This document shows positions 33,784 to 43,917 of a stretch of 64,000 nt of DNA, one piece after another. The notes below the pieces were generated by a model. The model was given only the letters and a program-made list of their open reading frames with translations, searched no databases and was not told where the DNA came from. Origin of the DNA: Ornithodoros turicata (Eukaryota; Arthropoda; Arachnida; Ixodida; Argasidae); assembly GCF_037126465.1 (NCBI RefSeq), contig NC_088201.1:140556376-140620375 (forward strand). Direction: 5' to 3'. Position 1 is the stretch's first letter; the number at the start of each line of letters is the position of its first letter. A program made the translations under genes and the position numbers.

Positions 33784-34083
33784 CAGCAGCTCTTTGGCTG
33801 CACGAATAGCATATGTTTGTTGGTCAAACGTCGCCATGCCAGTACTGAACAGCTGTTTCGGCCTTCTTGGGCCTCATCAGCAGTACGCAGGCAGGCAACG
33901 TTCGAGCGGATGGCGTCAGGTCACGTGGCACGTGATGCCTCCCGTCAGGGTGTCCTAAGACACCTCTGAAAGCCCAGTGCAAAGACAGTCATGTGTATAA
34001 GGGGGGGGGGGAAATTAGCAGGAGGTCTTTGGCTGCACGTATAGCATATGTTTGTAAGTCAAACGTCGCCATGCCAGTACTGC
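33784..34083 (-). mobile_element. Hammerhead-ribozyme repeat, 1.2 copies
   Basis: On the minus strand it starts at 34083 with CAGTACTGGCATGGCGACG and runs through GCAGCCAAAGACCTCC, a C-run (plus-strand G-run at 34001-34010) and a middle part with CACGTGCCACGTGACC. It then reaches the ribozyme (33886-33842), after which the opening block repeats (CAGTACTGGCATGGCGACG to GCAGCCAAAGAGCTGC). The repeated opening block starts both times at the base after the predicted cleavage site. This direct-repeat layout resembles the terminal repeats of PLEs and of retrozymes. No coding capacity. Confidence 0.65.
33842..33886 (-). ncRNA. Hammerhead ribozyme, minimal type I
   Basis: Read on the minus strand: stem I GTACTG; core CTGATGA; stem II GGCC, loop CAAGAA, GGCC; core GAAA; then the self-complementary CAGCTG stem III followed by TT; then stem I CAGTAC. 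All conserved core bases are present. The cleavage triplet is GTT instead of the usual GTC, which is allowed (NUH). The very short stem III is typical of PLE-type hammerheads that act as dimers. Confidence 0.85.
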
Positions 34084-34259
34084 GGTCGAAGGCATTTTGT
34101 TCTTACTGGGTTTTTGCCACCTAATGATGTGAATGTCGTGCAACGTAAGTAATTATGTAAACTTTTGCGAGCTTAAGTCGGAAATTTGCCAAGTAATGGT
34201 CACGTTTTTACCCCTCCAATGTGAAGGGCGTGTCTAAGTAACTCACATTAATAATAATA

Positions 34260-34808
34260 AAGAACACTCTTGCCTTACCTTACCTTGCTTCACGTCGTAA
34301 AATTTTTCGTTTATCTTTACTTCACAAACTTTACTCTGACCTGCCTTGTTTGCGTGGTGAACTTCTACCTCCGCCTACTTACATTTCATCTCGGATTGAT
34401 CATCAACATAAGATAGGCCTAACGTCATACCACACCAACACGTGCTTGCAGTCTTTCGTCCCCCTCACATCTGCTGAGTTGAACCACCTTCCTAGTGGCA
34501 TCATACACATTCGCGATCACTCCAGATTTCGATCTGCATAATGTTCCTTTTTTGACTCACAATAACACCACTTAGTGTCGTATCAACCTGTGTACCTTAA
34601 TATAAACTCTTCCAACTCACTGGCTCTTGTATTATACACTTCTTCAGCAATTTGTTACATCTTAATTTAGCATCTTGATTTACTCACCTTTGTCCATATT
34701 ATTTATTACTGTTTTGTATTTTCTTTTTCCACTCCCCTCTGTAATGCCCAACAGGCCCTTGGGGTATAATAAATAAATAAACAAATAAATAAATAAATAA
34801 ATAAATTC
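34260..34808 (+). pseudogene. CR1-like LINE 3' end
   Basis: The C-terminal RT tail LPPPTYISSRIDHQHKIGL, then FVPLTSAELNHLPSGIIHI, matches the last segment of CR1/L2 proteins. It is followed by an untranslated tail with CCAACAGGCCCTTGGGGTAT and an (ATAA)n microsatellite (34768-34806), the usual 3' end of such elements. Confidence 0.7.
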
Positions 34809-35130
34809 ATGATAATCGACAATGATATTCATGAGCTATTGCATAAAAAAAAAAGAAATAGCCGAACATCATGCTTTTCGGAGCACCAGTTCATAACGCG
34901 AGATTATTTTTTGAGCGCAATCGCTCACAGTCCGACGGAAGGAGGTTCCAAAACCAGCCCACAGAGTGATGATAGAAAAAGTAGCAGTTCCTAAAATTGG
35001 GAGAAAGAAGGGTTTTTTTATTCCGTGTTAGCGCCGCGAAGCAACTGTGGCAGTGAGCGGCGTACAGATGTGGACAGATGGAGAGAGGACAGCAGGAAGG
35101 AGCGAAAGTCTGATGCTATAAGCCATGCCT
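34809..35130. other. Spacer, nothing recognised
   Basis: No coding family or repeat border seen. Confidence 0.4.
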
Positions 35131-36903
35131 CCCTAGTGAAAATGTATCTGAGAGGCCCCTCAGGATTTTTTAAGAGGTCTGAGAGGACCTTTTAAGAAAT
35201 TCTGAGAGGTCTGAGAGGACCTCTCAAGCAGTCCTAAGAGGTCTGAGAGGACCTTCTACGAATTTCTGAGGGGTCTGAGAGGACCTCTCAAGCAGTCCTA
35301 AGAGGTCTGAGAGGACCTTTTAAGAAATCTTGAAAGGTCTGGTAGGACCCTTTAGCACTTCTGAAGGATCTGAGAGGACCTTTTAAGAAATCTTGAAAGG
35401 TCTGGTAGGACCCTTTAGCACTTCTGAAGGATCTGAGAGGTCCTTTCAAGAAATCTTGAAAGGTCTGGTAGGACCTTTCAGGCAGCACCGAGGGGTCTGA
35501 GAGGACCTCTTAGAGAAAATCTGGAAGACATTCATGTAGCCCTGAGAGGTTTGGGGGACCTCTCAGACAGCTTTGCGACAGTGCGTCGTGCAACACCTCC
35601 CAGAGCAAGTTGCTACGTGTTTTCCGCGCCGCGGAACATGCTACCTCGTCCGCTTTGGAAAATAGATAGCAAGATTTCACGTGTTTGTGCATTATTCCTT
35701 CAAGGAACACGTGCCGTGATAACCTTGTATTGCCTTCCCTTGAAGCTACTGTTCTTGCAATCCGTGCATTATTGCACTGCACGTAAGTGGAAGCGTTTCG
35801 GCCAGTCGCCAGCGGTTGAATCAGTCTGTTTTGAAACGTTGCAGTGTGAGGACGTCGGCCGCGGATCTCAAGTAATTTGCGTTTTGTCTTCGGGATTGTA
35901 ACTGTTTTTGAGGTATGTAGACGATGTCTCAAATATGCTTTTGTGATTGACAGCCATACCTCTTCACTTTAGGCTTTTACTACTGTTCGCAGACACGCAT
36001 TATGAGCGCCGATAGGAAGATTACCAACCACGTAACGTTACCAACGGCGCTGGGTGCCAAACGGTGTGTTATATATTTCGATGCCTACACACTGACTTAC
36101 ACTGACATTTTGAAGTTGCATTTCTTACAGATGAATCTCGTACGAAGTGACAGGTGGTGAGAACACAAGGTGGTGAAAAACCAATCTCTCCAGTTAGTTG
36201 GTGGCTTACGCAAGCAAGGGAAACTAGACGGTGCATCGCAAGTCCCGAAGTATACGTAAAACAGATGAACTTGATCACCGAGAAGCAGAGTTCCTCAAGA
36301 ATATTTTTCATCGCCGCTGTACGGACATTGTGAATATGTGTCCCATGAGTTCACGCTTTGTGGAATACGACAGTATGTGTTGATGATGACTCGTACGCTT
36401 TCGTAGACATGTAAGTGCTAAATCTAGTTTCTGTTGGTGCAATTTACCGTTTCGTGTAGTTTCTTGCGAGCGATCCTTCAACAAATATTAGATATTCACA
36501 ATTCTGTAAGACATTTGAAATAACTGTTACATAATCAGATAGCAGTGTGCATGCCTTGAGTGTATCTGTACAATCGAAGGAACTCAATATATGTGGAGTT
36601 TTGTGACATGTACTTGTCTGTATCTATGTCTGGTGTATCATAGCACTGTATGATTATACCACTCCGACGACAGGTGCAGCGTAGACGGCGAAATTGAACA
36701 TTGATGTTCCGATGTCAGATCTGGGCATTAGCTTCTGAGAGGTCCTGTCAATCTGAGAGGTCCCCTCAACCTGAGAGGTCAGCCTGAGAGGTCCACCAGC
36801 CTGAGAGGTCCACCAGCCTGAGAGGACCTCTCAGCCTGAGAGGTCCTCTCAGTCCCATAACATATTAGACCTGAGAGGCCTCTCAGATACATTTTCACTA
36901 GGG
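35131..36903. mobile_element. 1.77-kb TIR element with subterminal CTGAGAGG repeats
   Basis: The outer ends CCCTAGTGAAAATGTATCTG and its exact complement (36884-36903) enclose the element, and the match runs on through AGAGGCC. Inside the left end are about 15 copies of GGTCTGAGAGGACC-like words (35150-35560), many palindromic. Inside the right end (36730-36870) are about 9 more. The central 1.1 kb has no coding frame. Clustered subterminal palindromes next to TIRs are typical transposase-binding arrays. The base pair next to both ends is CT. I could not name the superfamily. Confidence 0.75.
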
Positions 36904-37030
36904 CTGTGTTATCTCTTCTGCGATGCCCGGGTGGGCTGGGTTTCCAACCTCATTTCGTCAGACTGACAGACTGCACTGAAAAGTTCATCGTGCGCTATCC
37001 TGTGGGAGCTCCGTAGAACATGATCTTCGG

Positions 37031-38000
37031 CTATTTTTTCCGATGGGATAGCTCCTGAACATCCCTGTCAATCCTACTAATACTCGCTCTGCGAGAGTAA
37101 TTACCAGTAATGAAACGCGCAGAATTATTTTTGACAAGTTCGATTGCATTAGTTAGTGTCTCTGAGCTAGCCGTGGAGTCATAGCCGTTAGCTGTGACGT
37201 ACTGTGAACGGTTAGACAGGTAATAATGCAACCAAGAGAGAAGATTATGATCAAGATTTAGTTTACTTAGTTTAAGTAATAGAAGTTTATGACATGCTTT
37301 ATCAAAGGCTTTAGAGAAATCGAGAAATATACAGTCAGCAGATGAGTTACGATACAAAATTCGGTGAAGTTTGTGAGTGAAAGAAATAAGTTGTGTTTCA
37401 CAGGAAAATTTCTTGCGAAACCCATGTTGCGCGTGAGAGAAAAACGAGTTTGTTTCACGAAATGACGCTAAATGTGAGAATAAAACGAGTTCTAACAAGA
37501 GGATAGAGAGGTAGCAAGCCAGCTGGTGGTATAGACCCATAACTTAAAAACCCGATACTAGGGGACAAAAGAACGACAAACACAGACAAGGTGAAAGATA
37601 GAAGTCACTGAAAAGGTTAGCCAGCTGTAGGACTCGAACCCACATCTTCTGGATTACCGGTATGTTCAACAGACAAGGTCTCACAAACGACAAACGACAA
37701 ACACAGACAAGGTTTTTTGTCCCCTAGTCTCGGGTTTTTAAGTTATGGGTGTTCTAACAATTTGCAGGGGATGCTGGTGAGGGAAATAGGACGATAATTA
37801 GACGGCGAAGATTTACTCCCGGATTTGTGTATTGGAACCACCTTCCCGCCTTTCCAATCATTAGGAATTGTATGCGTATTGAGTGACCGCTGGAACAGTT
37901 TGGAGAGTATGATTGATGTGTATTGTACAGTGCTCTTCAAAAACTTTGTATTGATTTCGTCAAAACCACGAGTGGCGTCGGACTCCACCGACGCCACTCG
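37031..38000 (-). pseudogene. CR1-like LINE relic (RT core)
   Basis: The minus strand reads FLKSTVQYTSIILSKLFQRS, then WKGGKVVPIHKSGSKSSPSN and YRPISLTSIPCKLLEH. A SINE insertion (37499-37750) follows, then HAQHGFRKKFSCETQLISFT and ADCIFLDFSKAFDKACHKLL, and LLSWLHYYLSNRSQYV. The blocks NYRPISL, HGFRK.FSCETQL and FLDFSKAFDKA mark a CR1/L2-type RT; the frame is intact on both sides of the insertion. The YADD box and C-terminus are missing. An exact copy lies at 42417-43386. Confidence 0.85.
37499..37750 (-). mobile_element. SINE-derived insertion with inverted 5' part, 10-bp target duplication
   Basis: GTTCTAACAA occurs at 37489-37498 and again at 37751-37760, and removing the insert restores the LINE frame (LLEH joined to VLFSHLASF). 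The insert holds the T-arm side of the tRNA-Thr-like head (37616-37661) and a tail. The sequence ACCCATAACTTAAAAACCCG appears in opposite orientation at both sides, with CTAGGGGACAAAA. This fits LINE-driven retroposition with a 5' inversion, that is, twin priming. Confidence 0.65.
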
Positions 38001-38132
38001 CTCGAACGTCGCCCACCTACGCATTGCTGATGAAGGCCCAATAAGGCCGAAACAGCTGTCCAATGCTGGTGTGGCGATGTTTGGGACTTATAAACATATG
38101 TTCAACGTGCAGCCAAAGAGGCTATGCTATTT

Positions 38133-38134
<2 letters not shown>
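38001..38134 (+). mobile_element. Hammerhead-ribozyme repeat, fragment (plus strand)
   Basis: The same family as 33784-34083: CTCGAACGTCGCC, the ribozyme, then GGTGTGGCGATGTTTGGG and CGTGCAGCCAAAGAGGCT. It ends in a T-run and the (TA)n tract. Just upstream lies a 12-bp-stem hairpin (gagtggcgtcgg/ccgacgccactc, about 37971-38000). Confidence 0.6.
38021..38066 (+). ncRNA. Hammerhead ribozyme, minimal type I
   Basis: Stem I GCATTG; core CTGATGA; one extra A; stem II GGCC, loop CAATAA, GGCC; core GAAA; then CAGCTGTC with cleavage after the C at 38060; stem I CAATGC. All core residues are present and stem I is a perfect 6 bp. The extra A between core and stem II is the only departure from the copy at 33842-33886. 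Confidence 0.8.

Positions 38135-38169
<35 letters not shown>
38135..38169. repeat. (TA)n microsatellite at the PLE 3' border
   Basis: An uninterrupted TA run directly next to the 3' end of PLE copy A (GATTAGAAGC starts at 38170). The same border occurs at 43525-43556. Confidence 0.9.
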
Positions 38170-38171
<2 letters not shown>

Positions 38172-40562
38172 TTAGAAGCTTAGGAGGGCGGTTGACCACG
38201 AGAATGAAATAAGCAGGAAAAATCAGAAGACGACAAAGAGCTTACAGGAAAACACAAAGGGGAGTTTATTAAGACATATAGGGATAGGGGTCGACGTTTC
38301 GGCAGTCAGCGCTGCCTTCGACGGGACTGGGGTTTGGTGACAAGAACAAGCTTTATATATGGGAGAGGGTTATGTACAAGGGAAAGAGAGCAGCGCATGC
38401 GCTTTTGTCATGACTAACATAGGTTGGTGACTAAGTGAAAGGGGAATGACCGGGTCTGTGCAGCAGGACCTTGAGGAAATACCCGTGAGCCTGAAAAAAA
38501 GAGACAAAAGAGTGTATGTATTGTGCTGGATTAGGAATGCAGGTTGCGAATAGTAGAAAGGATTCCTGGATCTTCGTTTATCTGACACTGAAATTTATGA
38601 ATGAGATAAGACTCGCGCTGTTCCCTGAGCCGCTGGGAAAGAAAGCCTGACTGCAGGATGAAAATAGATATATTGGAAATTGAGTGTCCTGGTTTACTGA
38701 AATGGCGCGACACTGGCAGATTAGGTTTCTTCGCGACGTCAGATTTGTGGTTATTGAATCGCGTTCTAAATGAAGTAGCTGTCTGTCCGATATATTGGGC
38801 GTTGCATTCATTACATTGAAGAAGATAGACAACATTGGAAGAATTACAGTTAAAGTCGCCATTAATGTTGACCCGATAATTTGAATTGGTACTATCTGCA
38901 GAGTTAGCGGCTTGCATTGATTTACAAATTTGGCATCTAGTTGCATTACAAGGGTGGCAACCAATGTTATTTTCTGGAAGTTTGTTAATTTTGGCATTTA
39001 CTAGTCTGTCTTGGATGTTCCGCGCCCGGCGATAACTTACGCGCGGTGGCTGTGAGAATATTTCCTTCATCCGATCAGATTGTGAAAGAATTGTGTAGTG
39101 GCGGTTGAGTATCCGGCTAATGTTAGGAACGCTGCCATTGAATGTGACAGTGAGATTTACTGCAGAATTACCATTGGCTCGAGGAGATCTTTGGAGCAAT
39201 TGTTGGCGATCTGTGGATCTTGCTCTGGCTATAGCGTCTTTAACAAGTTTGTCCGGGTATTCACGATCAATGAAGGTTTGTTCTAGTCGTTGGAGATGGT
39301 TGTTTAGTTCGGCATCGTTAGTGCATATTCTGCGGTAGCGCAATGCCTGACTATAAGGTATGGCTAATTTAGTATGCCTTGGATGGCAACTGCGGAACGA
39401 TAAGTATTGCTGAGCATCTGTAGGCTTCCGGTATAAGTTGGTTGAGATGCCGCCGTCTTGTAACTTGACTTCCACATCCAAGAAGGTAACAGTGGAGGCG
39501 GAGTAGTGGGAGGTAAATTGAATGTTAGGGTGAATTTGGTTGAACCGGTTGATGAACGTGAGAAGGTCGCTTTCAGAATGAGGCCATATGATAAAAATAT
39601 CATCTAAAAATCTCTTGTACACAAGTGGTTTCAACACGGAACATTCGAGAAATGTTTCCTCCAGGGATGCCATGAAGATATTTGCATAGTTGGGGGCCAT
39701 TCTCGTGCCCATAGCTGTCCCGTTAACTTGCAGATAGTGCTTGTTATCAAATTCAAAGTTATTGGAGGTCAAAATAAGTGTTAGCAGTTCGGTGAGGACA
39801 GTAGGATCATACGGCTGGTCAGGTTGATTTTTGTATGCTGAAACGGCCGCTGCTATACCATCTGCGTGGGGAATATTAGTGTAAAGGGACGTGACGTCTA
39901 ACGTTGCCAAGAGACAGCTTGAGGGAACGGTTACTTGCGATACAGTTTGAAGGAAATGGTTGGTATCTTTGACGTAGGAAGGTAATTTAGGGGGGATAGA
40001 TTTGAGAACGTGATCGACGAAGGACGATATATTTTCTGTAGCGGTACCGTTACTGGACACAATTGGTCTTCCGGGATTGCCTGGTTTATGTATCTTAGGG
40101 AGCATGTAAAATCGGCCTGGTTTAGGGTCTTTAGGAAGTAAGTATTCGTAGAGCGCATCGCCAATTTTCTTAGTGGTCTTTAACCGTTTTAGTGTTTTAC
40201 ATATATCTGCGGCAATTTCATTAGTGGGGTCGGATTGGAGAGGTTTGTATAAGTCTGCACAATTAAGTTGACGGAGTCCTTCCGCCACATAAGCTTGCTT
40301 ATCCATTACGACTATGGCACCTCCTTTATCAGCCTGTTTGATGATGATACCTTCGTTGCTTTCTAGCGCGGACAAGCTTTGCTGTTCTGCTTTCGTAAGA
40401 TTGTGCCGGAATTTCCGATTGTTTGAGCTTGCATAAGTACTGAGAATATCTTTCTGAACAGCTTTGATATACATATCAAGACTTTTATCTCGGTTCGGGT
40501 TGGGAGTAAAATCGGATTTTATACGGAAAGGATTTAGATTTGATTGCGGTTTGTCGTAGAAG
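38170..40562 (-). mobile_element. PLE copy A, cut by a duplication breakpoint
   Basis: Identical to the 3' 2.39 kb of the full-length PLE at 43557-47416. Coding sequence runs from 40562 to 38531 (about 675 codons, stop at 38531), with the RT core, a C-x2-C-x5-C-x2-C knuckle and the GIY-YIG domain. It lacks the N-terminal part and the upstream SGNH ORF. Its upstream border is the junction of the 5.39-kb tandem duplication (GTCGTAGA|AGGTCTGAG), so it was broken by duplication and not by incomplete reverse transcription. A degenerate hammerhead-like hairpin lies at 38290-38324. Confidence 0.9.
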
Positions 40563-42289
40563 GTCTGAGAGGACCTTTTAAGAAATTCTGAGAGGTCTGA
40601 GAGGACCTCTCAAGCAGTCCTAAGAGGTCTGAGAGGACCTTCTACGAATTTCTGAGGGGTCTGAGAGGACCTCTCAAGCAGTCCTAAGAGGTCTGAGAGG
40701 ACCTTTTAAGAAATCTTGAAAGGTCTGGTAGGACCCTTTAGCACTTCTGAAGGATCTGAGAGGACCTTTTAAGAAATCTTGAAAGGTCTGGTAGGACCCT
40801 TTAGCACTTCTGAAGGATCTGAGAGGTCCTTTCAAGAAATCTTGAAAGGTCTGGTAGGACCTTTCAGGCAGCACCGAGGGGTCTGAGAGGACCTCTTAGA
40901 GAAAATCTGGAAGACATTCATGTAGCCCTGAGAGGTTTGGGGGACCTCTCAGACAGCTTTGCGACAGTGCGTCGTGCAACACCTCCCAGAGCAAGTTGCT
41001 ACGTGTTTTCCGCGCCGCGGAACATGCTACCTCGTCCGCTTTGGAAAATAGATAGCAAGATTTCACGTGTTTGTGCATTATTCCTTCAAGGAACACGTGC
41101 CGTGATAACCTTGTATTGCCTTCCCTTGAAGCTACTGTTCTTGCAATCCGTGCATTATTGCACTGCACGTAAGTGGAAGCGTTTCGGCCAGTCGCCAGCG
41201 GTTGAATCAGTCTGTTTTGAAACGTTGCAGTGTGAGGACGTCGGCCGCGGATCTCAAGTAATTTGCGTTTTGTCTTCGGGATTGTAACTGTTTTTGAGGT
41301 ATGTAGACGATGTCTCAAATATGCTTTTGTGATTGACAGCCATACCTCTTCACTTTAGGCTTTTACTACTGTTCGCAGACACGCATTATGAGCGCCGATA
41401 GGAAGATTACCAACCACGTAACGTTACCAACGGCGCTGGGTGCCAAACGGTGTGTTATATATTTCGATGCCTACACACTGACTTACACTGACATTTTGAA
41501 GTTGCATTTCTTACAGATGAATCTCGTACGAAGTGACAGGTGGTGAGAACACAAGGTGGTGAAAAACCAATCTCTCCAGTTAGTTGGTGGCTTACGCAAG
41601 CAAGGGAAACTAGACGGTGCATCGCAAGTCCCGAAGTATACGTAAAACAGATGAACTTGATCACCGAGAAGCAGAGTTCCTCAAGAATATTTTTCATCGC
41701 CGCTGTACGGACATTGTGAATATGTGTCCCATGAGTTCACGCTTTGTGGAATACGACAGTATGTGTTGATGATGACTCGTACGCTTTCGTAGATATGTAA
41801 GTGCTAAATCTAGTTTCTGTTGGTGCAATTTACCGTTTCGTGTAGTTTCTTGCGAGCGATCCTTCAACAAATATTAGATATTCACAATTCTGTAAGACAT
41901 TTGAAATAACTGTTACATAATCAGATAGCAGTGTGCATGCCTTGAGTGTATCTGTACAATCGAAGGAACTCAATATATGTGGAGTTTTGTGACATGTACT
42001 TGTCTGTATCTATGTCTGGTGTATCATAGCACTGTATGATTATACCACTCCGACGACAGGTGCAGCGTAGACGGCGAAATTGAACATTGATGTTCCGATG
42101 TCAGATCTGGGCATTAGCTTCTGAGAGGTCCTGTCAATCTGAGAGGTCCCCTCAACCTGAGAGGTCAGCCTGAGAGGTCCACCAGCCTGAGAGGTCCACC
42201 AGCCTGAGAGGACCTCTCAGCCTGAGAGGTCCTCTCAGTCCCATAACATATTAGACCTGAGAGGCCTCTCAGATACATTTTCACTAGGG
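40561..42289. mobile_element. TIR element with CTGAGAGG repeats, duplicated copy lacking its left end
   Basis: Same as 35175-36903. The outer left TIR (35131-35174) is missing because the duplication starts inside it, so this copy cannot be mobile on its own. Confidence 0.85.
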
Positions 42290-42416
42290 CTGTGTTATCT
42301 CTTCTGCGATGCCCGGGTGGGCTGGGTTTCCAACCTCATTTCGTCAGACTGACAGACTGCACTGAAAAGTTCATCGTGCGCTATCCTGTGGGAGCTCCGT
42401 AGAACATGATCTTCGG

Positions 42417-43386
42417 CTATTTTTTCCGATGGGATAGCTCCTGAACATCCCTGTCAATCCTACTAATACTCGCTCTGCGAGAGTAATTACCAGTAATGAA
42501 ACGCGCAGAATTATTTTTGACAAGTTCGATTGCATTAGTTAGTGTCTCTGAGCTAGCCGTGGAGTCATAGCCGTTAGCTGTGACGTACTGTGAACGGTTA
42601 GACAGGTAATAATGCAACCAAGAGAGAAGATTATGATCAAGATTTAGTTTACTTAGTTTAAGTAATAGAAGTTTATGACATGCTTTATCAAAGGCTTTAG
42701 AGAAATCGAGAAATATACAGTCAGCAGATGAGTTACGATACAAAATTCGGTGAAGTTTGTGAGTGAAAGAAATAAGTTGTGTTTCACAGGAAAATTTCTT
42801 GCGAAACCCATGTTGCGCGTGAGAGAAAAACGAGTTTGTTTCACGAAATGACGCTAAATGTGAGAATAAAACGAGTTCTAACAAGAGGATAGAGAGGTAG
42901 CAAGCCAGCTGGTGGTATAGACCCATAACTTAAAAACCCGATACTAGGGGACAAAAGAACGACAAACACAGACAAGGTGAAAGATAGAAGTCACTGAAAA
43001 GGTTAGCCAGCTGTAGGACTCGAACCCACATCTTCTGGATTACCGGTATGTTCAACAGACAAGGTCTCACAAACGACAAACGACAAACACAGACAAGGTT
43101 TTTTGTCCCCTAGTCTCGGGTTTTTAAGTTATGGGTGTTCTAACAATTTGCAGGGGATGCTGGTGAGGGAAATAGGACGATAATTAGACGGCGAAGATTT
43201 ACTCCCGGATTTGTGTATTGGAACCACCTTCCCGCCTTTCCAATCATTAGGAATTGTATGCGTATTGAGTGACCGCTGGAACAGTTTGGAGAGTATGATT
43301 GATGTGTATTGTACAGTGCTCTTCAAAAACTTTGTATTGATTTCGTCAAAACCACGAGTGGCGTCGGACTCCACCGACGCCACTCG
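42417..43386 (-). pseudogene. CR1-like LINE relic, duplicated copy
   Basis: Identical to 37031-38000, including the SINE insertion (42885-43136) and its GTTCTAACAA repeats. Confidence 0.85.
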
Positions 43387-43406
43387 CTCGAACGTCGCCC
43401 ACCTAC

Positions 43407-43452
43407 GCATTGCTGATGAAGGCCCAATAAGGCCGAAACAGCTGTCCAATGC
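43407..43452 (+). ncRNA. Hammerhead ribozyme, duplicated copy
   Basis: Identical to 38021-38066. Confidence 0.8.
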
Positions 43453-43519
43453 TGGTGTGGCGATGTTTGGGACTTATAAACATATGTTCAACGTGCAGCC
43501 AAAGAGGCTATGCTATTTT

Positions 43520-43558
<39 letters not shown>

Positions 43559-43676
43559 TTAGAAGCTTAGGAGGGCGGTTGACCACGAGAATGAAATAAG
43601 CAGGAAAAATCAGAAGACGACAAAGAGCTTACAGGAAAACACAAAGGGGAGTTTATTAAGACATATAGGGATAGGG

Positions 43677-43711
43677 GTCGACGTTTCGGCAGTCAGCGCT
43701 GCCTTCGACGG
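43677..43711 (-). other. Hammerhead-like hairpin with eroded core in the PLE 3' region (copy B)
   Basis: In sense: CCGTCGA where CTGATGA is expected, stem GGCAG/CTGCC, then GAAACGTC as in a hammerhead. The same hairpin is at 38290-38324, 47537-47571 and 51063-51097. Three core bases differ, so cleavage is doubtful. Confidence 0.5.
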
Positions 43712-43917
43712 GACTGGGGTTTGGTGACAAGAACAAGCTTTATATATGGGAGAGGGTTATGTACAAGGGAAAGAGAGCAGCGCATGCGCTTTTGTCATGA
43801 CTAACATAGGTTGGTGACTAAGTGAAAGGGGAATGACCGGGTCTGTGCAGCAGGACCTTGAGGAAATACCCGTGAGCCTGAAAAAAAGAGACAAAAGAGT
43901 GTATGTATTGTGCTGGA

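Noticed and set aside
35288..35488. A repetitive 66-codon frame with a 22-residue repeat as a protein
   Set aside because: It is the subterminal DNA repeat of the TIR element read in frame; it carries no domain.
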